NCBI RefSeq assembly: GCF_963966145.1 | Contig: NC_091051.1 | Span: forward strand, 4,216,001 to 4,280,000 | From: Tenebrio molitor | Lineage: Eukaryota; Arthropoda; Insecta; Coleoptera; Tenebrionidae | Direction: 5' to 3' | DNA: 64,000 nucleotides | In this document: positions 56,100 to 64,000 of the stretch, piece by piece | Layout: every line of letters starts with the position of its first letter | Numbering within the stretch: the first letter of the stretch is position 1 | The notes under the pieces: model-generated | Database searches by the model: none | What the model was told of the DNA's origin: nothing | Seen by the model: the letters and a program-made list of their open reading frames with translations, nothing else | Program-made: the position numbers and the translations under genes

Positions 56100-59000
56100 A
56101 TGTTGGTACGCCTCATAACGTCAAAAACCCTTCTCCGTTCGACCCAACACATCTCCCTCCTGTCCAAAACATGCACCTTTTCAACGAAAGTCGAGTACAA
56201 ACCCATCAGGAGCGTCCTGGTGGCCAACAGAGGCGAGATCGCTGTGCGAGTCTTCAGAGCGTGCACAGAACTGGGAATAAAATCGGTGGCGATCTACTCC
56301 AAAGAAGACAGGTCCCACATCCACAGACTGAAAGCCGATGAGAGTTACCTGGTCGGAGAGGGCTTGGCCCCGGTGCAAGCCTACCTCAACATCCCCGAAA
56401 TCATCAAGATATGCAAAGACAACGGCATCGACGCCGTCCATCCAGGTTACGGCTTCCTGTCGGAGAGGGCGGACTTCGCTCAGGCGGTCATCGACGCCGG
56501 AATCAGGTTCATCGGACCCTCCCCGAAAGTCGTCCATCAAATGGGGGACAAGGTTGCCGCCAGGGAGGCCGCGATTGCGGCAGGTGGGTCTCGAGTTATG
56601 CAACCAGCCATGCATCCATATCAAATCATATTAATCAGGTGTCCCGATCGTGCCCGGCACGGATGGTCCCGTGACGACGAAAGAGGAGGCGAAAGAGTTT
56701 TGCGTGAAACACGGCTTGCCCGTGATCTTCAAGGCGGCGTACGGCGGGGGCGGGCGAGGGATGCGCGTCGTCCGCAAGATGGAGGAGGTGGAGGAGAATT
56801 TCCAGAGGGCGTCGTCGGAGGCGTTGAGCGCGTTCGGCAACGGCGCCATGTTCATCGAAAAATTCATCGAGCGGCCGCGGCACATCGAGGTCCAGCTGAT
56901 GGGGGATAAGGCCGGCAACGTGGTCCACCTGTACGAGCGCGACTGTTCGGTGCAGCGGCGCCACCAGAAGGTGGTAGAGATGGCGCCCGCACCTCACCTC
57001 GACCCCGCAGTGAGGAACCGCATGACTGATTTGGCTGTGAAGTTAGCTAAGCACGTAGGTTACGAAAACGCCGGCACCGTCGAGTTCCTTTGCGACGAAA
57101 AGGGCAACTTCTACTTCATCGAAGTGAACGCGCGGCTCCAGGTCGAGCACACCGTCACCGAAGAAATCACCGGAATCGACCTGGTGCAGACGCAGCTTCG
57201 CGTCGCCGAGGGGATGACTCTCCCGGAGATGGGGATCTCGCAGGAGCACATTCGGCCGAACGTGAGTAAACCGCGAGAGATTTGAACCGAACTAACGCAA
57301 ATCCAGGGGTTCGCGATTCAATGCAGGGTCACCACGGAGGACCCCGCCAAGAACTTCCAACCGGACACCGGCAGGATCGAGGTGTTCCGCTCGGGAGAGG
57401 GCATGGGGATCAGACTGGACGGGGCGTCGGCGTTCGCGGGGGCCATCATCTCGCCCTACTACGACTCGCTCCTGGTGAAGGTGATCGCCCACTCCAAGGA
57501 CCTGCAGGCCTCTTGCGCCAAAATGAACCGCGCCTTGAGGGAATTCAGGGTGAGGGGGGTCAAGACCAACATTCCGTTTCTGCTGAACGTCCTCGAGAAT
57601 CAGAAGTTTCTGAATGGTGCCGTGGACACCTACTTCATCGACGAGAATCCGCAACTGTTCAATTTCCCTAAGACGCAAAACAGGGCCCAGAAATTGCTCA
57701 ATTATCTGGGCCAGGTCCTGGTCAACGGACCCCAAACTCCGCTGGCTACGCACGTCAAGCCGGCGGACATAAAACCCCATCTGCCGGACGTGTCCCAAGG
57801 TAAAACTGGACGATCACCAGGTCCACAATAATCTCGTGACTATCGAAACTACATTTTTCAACTGTAGCAGTTTAAAAACAATCCACCGGATTGCCTGAAA
57901 AATAGTAATTATCGTTTTTGTTCCTTCGTGACTTAACATTACTTGTTTGCAGAAAATGTCTACGATGTACACGCGTTAGACAAAACACTTCTAACGCCGT
58001 ACTCAAAACAATTTTGTTCATTTTTTATTACACAGAGTGAGCATGATATAACACCCATTCCGCTTAACACAATATTATATCGCACTCACTCTGCACGACA
58101 CCCTCCTTTATTGTTTTTAATATTTCTTTTGGTCGGTTGTGGTTTCTTTTATTAATTGGCATGCTTTTTTGTTTTTGTTTGACAGAGTACCTGGCCACCA
58201 CACCCCAGCAAAATCCAAGTAAAGTATTATTTTCTCATTATTTGATTAATTTTGAACAGACCGATTTTAAATTCGTTGCTTTCATTATGTAACAACATTC
58301 ACTAGTCAGTCGTTGGTTTGATGAATTAACTGTGACTGTTTGCGACTTGGTAGTAATGAGACTGTTTTGCGACAGAAGTGCAGCCGCCGAAAGGGTTCCG
58401 TGAGATTTATAAACAGCAAGGTCCGGAGGCTTTCGCTAAGGCCGTGAGGAACCACAAAGGTCTCCTGTTGATGGATACGACGTACCGCGACGCCCATCAA
58501 TCCCTTCTAGCGACCAGGGTCAGGTCTCACGACTTGTTGAATATTTCGCCGTTCGTTACGCACAATTTTAATCAGTTGTACTCCTTGGAGAACTGGGGTG
58601 GGGCGACTTTCGACGTCGCCTTGAGGTTTTTGCACGAGTGCCCATGGGAAAGATTAGAGGAAATGCGAAAATTGATTCCCAATATTCCTTTCCAGATGTT
58701 GCTTAGAGGAGCTAACGCTGTCGGTTACACCAATTATCCTGACAATGTCGTCTTCAAGTTCTGCGAGTTAGCCGTAAGCTGTGCGACCTTTAAAACACAA
58801 ATTCTGAGCGAGTCTTCCAGGTCCAAACCGGAATGGATGTCTTCCGCGTGTTCGATTCCTTGAACTACCTTCCCAACCTGATCGTGGGAATGGAAGCCGC
58901 AGGAAAGGCTGGCGGCATCGTCGAAGCCGCAATCTCGTATTCGGGCGACGTCAGCAACCCCAACAAAAAGAAGTACGACCTCAAGTACTACCTGAAAATC

Positions 59001-60408
59001 GCCGAAGAACTGGTCAAGGCTGGGACGCACGTCTTGGCCATCAAGGACATGGCGGGTCTGCTTAAACCGGAAGCCGGACGGTGAGTACCGCTCCAGTCGC
59101 TCGGAAAAAGTACTAGTTTCGCGATTTAGGATGTTGGTGAGCGCTCTACGCGACAAGTACCCAGATCTCCCCATCCATATCCACACCCATGACACCAGCG
59201 GAGCTGGAGTGGCTTCGATGTTGGCCTGCGCCGAAGCCGGAGCTGACGTCGTGGACGTCGCCGTCGACTCCATGTCAGGACTGACGAGCCAACCCAGCAT
59301 GGGGGCTGTAGTTGCCAGTCTTCAAGGCTCCCCGCTCGACACCAAGCTAGACCTGGGAAAAATCTCCGAATACTCGGCCTACTGGGAACAAACCAGAACT
59401 CTGTACGGACCCTTCGAATGCACCACGACGATGAAATCTGGAAATGCCGACGTCTACAACAACGAAATTCCTGGAGGACAGTACACAAACCTCCAGTTCC
59501 AAGCCTACTCTCTGGGTCTTGGAGACTTCTTCGAAGACGTCAAGAAGGCCTACGCCGAAGCTAACATCCTTCTAGGGGACATAATAAAGGTGACGCCTTC
59601 GTCGAAAGTCGTAGGAGACTTGGCCCAGTTCATGGTGCAGAACAAGCTCTCCACCAGCGACGTCCTGGACAAAGCCGAAGAGCTCTCTTTCCCCAAATCC
59701 GTCGTGGAGTACTTGCAGGGCCACATCGGACAACCGTACGGAGGATTCCCCGAGCCTCTGCGTTCCAAAGTCCTGCGAGACATGCCCAGGATCGAGGGAC
59801 GTCCGGGGGCGTCTCTGCCGCCTCTAGAATTCGACAAACTCAAGACTGAATTGTTGGAAACTTTCCCTCACGCCACCGACAGAGACGTGATGTCGGCCGC
59901 GTTGTACCCTCAAGTCACCAAGGAGTTCTTGGCCTTCAAGGAGAACTACGGCCCCGTGGACAAGTTGGACACGAGAATATTCCTGGTGGGGCCGAAAGTG
60001 GGCGAAGAGTTCGAGGTCACGATCGAGAAGGGTAAGACTTTGGGAATCAAAACTCTGGCCATGGCCGAAGATCTCACCGAAAACGCGGAGCGAGAGGTGT
60101 TCTTCGAACTGAACGGTACTCTCAGGTCTGTCTTGATCAGAGACAAAGACGCAGGGAAGGAGATTCACGTTCATCCCAAGGCTGACAAGGCCGATAAGAA
60201 GCAAGTGGGGGCTCCGATGCCCGGAACCGTGATCGATATTAGAGTCAAAGTGGGCGAGAAAGTCGAAAAGGGAACTCCCCTGGTGATCCTGTCGGCCATG
60301 AAGATGGAGACCGTGGTCCAAAGTCCCGTCGCAGGAATAGTGAAAACTTTGGACGTCGGCATGGGGATGAAACTAGAAGCGGAGGATTTGATGATCACCG
60401 TCGAGTAA
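56100..60408 (+). CDS. PCB: Pyruvate carboxylase, mitochondrial
   Basis: Seven coding exons, 56100-56583, 56639-57261, 57307-57799, 58186-58218, 58376-58773, 58821-59080 and 59130-60408, give 1189 residues, the normal length. The enzyme carboxylates pyruvate to oxaloacetate using biotin and ATP in the mitochondrial matrix. An N-terminal basic, hydroxylated presequence (MLVRLITSKTLLRSTQH) is followed by biotin carboxylase (VLVANRGEIAVRVFRA, the ATP-grasp loop GGGGRGMRVV, FIEVNARLQVEHTVTEE), carboxyltransferase (MDTTYRDAHQSLLATRVRSH, GGATFDVALRFLHECPWERL, HTHDTSGAGVASMLACAEAG) and the biotinyl domain with AMKMET (biotinyl Lys about 1155). The ATG at 56100 follows an untranslated exon joined at 56070. 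The 33-nt exon (EYLATTPQQNP) is phase 1-1 and skippable. Poly(A) signal AATAAA near 60570. Confidence 0.96.
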
Positions 60409-63187
60409 ACAAAACAACGTAGGTACTTCACGTCTTTAGGCTGTGTTTGCGTCATATGTACAAAAGATGAATATTTTTACATTTGTTTTCCAATTGGTCG
60501 ACGAATTATTTATTGTTAAAACATTTGCCTTTGTTGATCTTGTTAATATTTTGTTATTTGAATTTTATTAATAAATTTGACTATTTTTAATAGGACGATT
60601 TGTATGTGCCGGGAATCGGGGTGAAAAAAAACTCCCTCGTGGAGCACATAAATCTATTCTGACATAAACTTCATAGTAAACACATGTAATACATAGATGA
60701 GTAAGAATAGTGTACAAGTAAAATTATTCATGGTTAAAAGGCACGACTTGGAAAAATACAAAATGCTGAAATTCGTAAATGTATTTAACAATAATTACTC
60801 ACTAATGAAAATCAACTGGAATGTAACCTGTCTCGAACCAAGTAGTACATAATAGGCAAACGTCGTCTGCTTAAAACTAACACAAACAAAATCAACAAAA
60901 CCGAAATTCGCCAAATACTTGAGCAGTTGTGTAAAAGTAAGTACCTACACCTATAACAAACAAAACAAGACTATAGAGTTCGAACCGAACGATTGTTTAA
61001 CGTAAACGAGAATCGTACAGTTTTGTTAGAAATAAAACGAGTTAATGAACAAATCTTAAATAGACTAAATAGGCCGTTTTGAGTATGTTTATGTGGAGTA
61101 CAGTACCTAATAAGGGAAATAATTTTTACTACATCTATCGCGTAACTGAACTGCCCCACAGTGTTTTGTAGACTTGTCACCCTTATTCTCTCGTTTAAGA
61201 TAATTCTTAGTACGTAGAGTCCCGGAATAAGGGCGAGCGGCAGTTTCACCTAACAACTTGTCTATACTACATATTCAACAACCAGTTATATTAACAATTA
61301 GTAGCAACAAACACTAGTCAGCAACATCGAAGATTCAATAGCGATTCGGATTAAGCATCTGTCTGGATGTGTTTACAATTCAACGAAATTAGCCACGGAG
61401 AGTTATTTTTATCTAATGTTATTGTTGACTCGACGCGTTCAGGCCGTTTTCCTCTTTATTTGAAAAGCATAAAAAAGCCGCCAGACATTCCACCTTATGC
61501 GGAAAATACAGTTTTCAAACAGAACGAAAAATTTCTCGGCTGGTTTGGCGAGCTGCGCGTATCCAAAATAATTTACTTTTGTTCCCATATTATCGATTAT
61601 CTCGGTGATTGCCCGTGAACAAAAGACGGTTCACTTTGTTATGCTTCATAAACGTCAGAGAAAAAAATGTTGGGGAGTTTAATGTCGGTGATTTGATCGA
61701 TAATGCTGTACCGAGTGCTGTACACAGAAAAAAATATGTTAGGGTAGCCTACCAAAATAATCTTGTCGAATAAATCCACCGCACAAGTATCACAAAGTTA
61801 GTTGAGACAGACATCTTATTGGATGCAACTTGTAATCTCCAAAACTGTCCGACTTTTTGCGTTTGATTTTGTCAGTTGCGAGTGCAAAACCGCCCCAACT
61901 AGATTTTACAGCGGCGCCGTGTACTGGTGCCGCAAGTGTCAGCATTGTAAATAAAAGTGTCAATCTGTTTCCTTTGCTATCAATTTATTATTAATAAAAT
62001 GACTAGATCTATTAAACCCGCTGGAAGATTCCAAATCATAATACCAAACTTGTGGTAATCACGAGTATGTAATAGCACTGCAGAATAAATACGATAACAA
62101 TAAAAACAAGTAAAAAATCGATTACAAAATAATATTTTATGGTTGCAATAGTCACCAAAGAAAAATTATTTTATAATATTAGAAGACATTGGGGGATAGT
62201 GGTACACAATCATGAATACGATTTTTGATCGGATCCACTAGAAGCACAAAACGGGAAAGCGCTCGTTCAAAGACAAGACAACAAAAGCACAAAACAACTC
62301 GTGAAATAAATAAAATCATTACATATTTCCCTCTTAGGATTAAATTGTGTTAAAAAATTAATTGCAACTGCCCCAGACTATTTATTGTCAGAAATACATG
62401 TAAGATCTGTCATGCCACCGATAATTTTCACAGCCATTTCCCTCTTTCTTACACAATCAACATAAAATACGTTAACGATTTATAATCATAAAAAAAATTA
62501 AATAAATGTTTAGATTGAATTTTTCCAGAAACACGGATCGGTTGGTATCGACGGTAATGTCAATAAATAATAACAAAAAAGAATTACATAAACATAATAT
62601 GAAAAAATTGCTTGTCATCTGTAACAACAATAAAAAAGTCAAACAAATTGTGCAGAATTTTTTCCGTGTCTTGGAAACACTGTGCGCGAATAAATGGAGT
62701 AAGATTTGTATACCACCCTCCTCTCAACGAGTGCATGCGTATCGACAACAGGGATATTTGCACGTTATGCGAATGGGGGAATAACAAACGCGCGGGATAC
62801 TTACAATAAAAAAATCGCATTGTCAAATAAGACGACTGAACTGGCGTTACGTTGCAAATTAACAATAATTCAGTTATCACTTTAAACGCTCTAATATTAA
62901 TTTTTCTCTAGTATCTACTATCACAATAAACGATAAACATCAATACAGACTATAATTATTATAGTAACAAGACTAAAGGACTGTAGCACTTAAAAACATC
63001 TGGGCCACCTTAACATTTTGATTGTCGAGAGTATCAAAGAATCATTCGTTAAATAAATTACGACAATATTCATAAATATTGCACTTTGCTTACTTTACAA
63101 CTAGAGATTTTTTTGTTGAAGGTTCTCTTCAGGTAACTCACAGTAAGACTCGGAAAAAAGATTGTTTTTTTTTATTTATGATAACAG
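60409..63187. other. Convergent spacer between pyruvate carboxylase and PLC-beta
   Basis: AT-rich, without supported genes. It holds the carboxylase 3' UTR (to about 60590) and presumably the long 3' UTR of the phospholipase on the other strand. Confidence 0.4.
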
Positions 63188-63910
63188 TCACAGAACTCCA
63201 CCACCCTCAGCATCCACCCTCGCCAGCCGCGTCTCGAACTCTTTCAACAGAGCGATTTTCGCCTGCAATGCACAACACCGTCAATCCACTCGAATTTCCC
63301 GCCGACAAATTCAAATCCGCCAATCACGTCGCTCGGTGGTCGCCTCTGATTGGCGCATTCAAATTTGCCGCTGTCGTGACGCCCTCTACCTGCAAATCTT
63401 ACCTTGTTTCTGCACTCGGCTAAGGCATCTTTGACAGCTTCGTGCTGCCTCTGGAGCTCCTCCCTCCGACTCTCGAATATCTGCCCCAGTTTTTCCCTCT
63501 CCGAAACGCCCCGTCCCACCACGGCGGTCACCGCTTCGCGCTTCACCCTCGTGAATTGCTCCCGGTTCCGGTGCTTTTTCGCCAGAGCCTTCACCTCCTC
63601 CCTGTGGTCGGCTTGGAGCTTGCGCATCAAGTCCGTCGTCTCCCGCTCGAACTGGTCCTTCAGCGTCTTCAGTTGGTTGTTCTGCGACATCTTCATCACC
63701 TTTTCGGCCGTGTTGTAGATCACTTCGTGGTACTTTTCGCGCAGTTCCTTCTCCTGCGAGACGAACTCCCGGTTCACCGAAAGCAGTCGTTCGGAGTGAC
63801 TTCGGGGTAGTGACGGCTTGTCGGTCTCGCTGCCGCTGGTCTCGGGACCGTCGGCCACGCTAGTGAGGGGCTCGGCGCTGGGGGATTCCGTCGAAAACAC
63901 GCCGCTCACG
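63188..63910 (-). CDS. Phospholipase C-beta, C-terminal exons (partial)
   Basis: Two minus-strand exons, 63403-63910 and 63188-63262, end at a TGA at 63188-63190; the remainder lies beyond the right edge. The product hydrolyses PIP2 downstream of Gq, but only the C-terminal coiled-coil region is present. Ser/Thr-rich linker (SVADGPETSGSETDKP) is followed by Lys/Glu/Arg-rich heptads: REFVSQEKELREKYHEVIYN, KVMKMSQNNQLKTLKDQFER, LMRKLQADHREEVKAL, EKLGQIFESRREELQRQH, AKIALLKEFETRLARVD, ending EGGGVL. This matches the distal C-terminal domain that binds Gq in PLC-beta. Whether it is the norpA or the Plc21C class cannot be settled from this part. The GT-AG intron between the exons is 140 bp. Confidence 0.75.
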
Positions 63911-64000
63911 CTGGAACCCAAGCGAATCCGATTATGGGGGCGTTATTGGGTTAGGGAAGCATGCGCTGCTACTGTGATGGTGAGCCCAGCTCACGCCGCA

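Noticed and set aside
61367..61618. 83-codon plus-strand frame between pyruvate carboxylase and PLC-beta
   Set aside because: No similarity, no splice context; lies in a likely 3' UTR.

Overview
The window looks like insect nuclear DNA. It is AT-rich, with introns of about 45-65 bp inside genes and multi-kb introns elsewhere, abundant small inverted-repeat transposons, and single-copy genes with clear insect orthologues. A beetle is my best guess from the general texture, not a demonstrated fact. No CRISPR, tRNA gene or intact rRNA gene was seen.

Layout. (1) 1-38.9 kb: the 5' part of a very large minus-strand gene that reads as a TRPC-type cation channel (trp-gamma). Four widely spaced small exons join in one frame with matching splice phases, and the rest of the gene lies left of position 1. 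Its introns hold most of the repeats: a degenerate satellite studded with GCAGGAATT (1-5.9 kb), a minisatellite (7.4-8.2 kb), 5S-rRNA-derived SINEs, MITEs, hairpin elements and purine-rich dispersed repeats. (2) 11.7-22.5 kb: nested on the opposite strand, wholly inside one trp-gamma intron, a tandem family of four secreted proteins (A-D). They share a ten-cysteine glycosylated module, and B-D also share a mucin-like P/T/R region, a Tyr/His-rich motif and a basic cleavage-like site before a conserved C-terminal peptide. I do not recognise the family; it is the best candidate for something undescribed. (3) 41.7-46.3 kb: a convergent pair, the G-patch splicing factor TFIP11/sip1 (+) and the proteoglycan-linker glucuronosyltransferase GlcAT-I (-). 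(4) 46.9-48.8 kb: a decayed transposon carrying a broken transposase and a nested fold-back element. (5) 49.3-50.9 kb: an ACP7-type purple acid phosphatase (-). (6) 52.6-60.4 kb: pyruvate carboxylase (+) with a non-coding first exon and a 33-nt in-frame microexon. (7) 63.2-64 kb: the C-terminal exons of a phospholipase C-beta (-), running off the right edge.

The conserved genes are housekeeping or signalling genes with no shared pathway. The A-D cluster does look like a unit: same strand, shared splice phases (all phase 1), shared cysteine spacing, and local enrichment of the tetramer GTAC in coding and nearby non-coding DNA. Gene D has no recognisable signal-peptide exon of its own, so it might share one with its neighbour.
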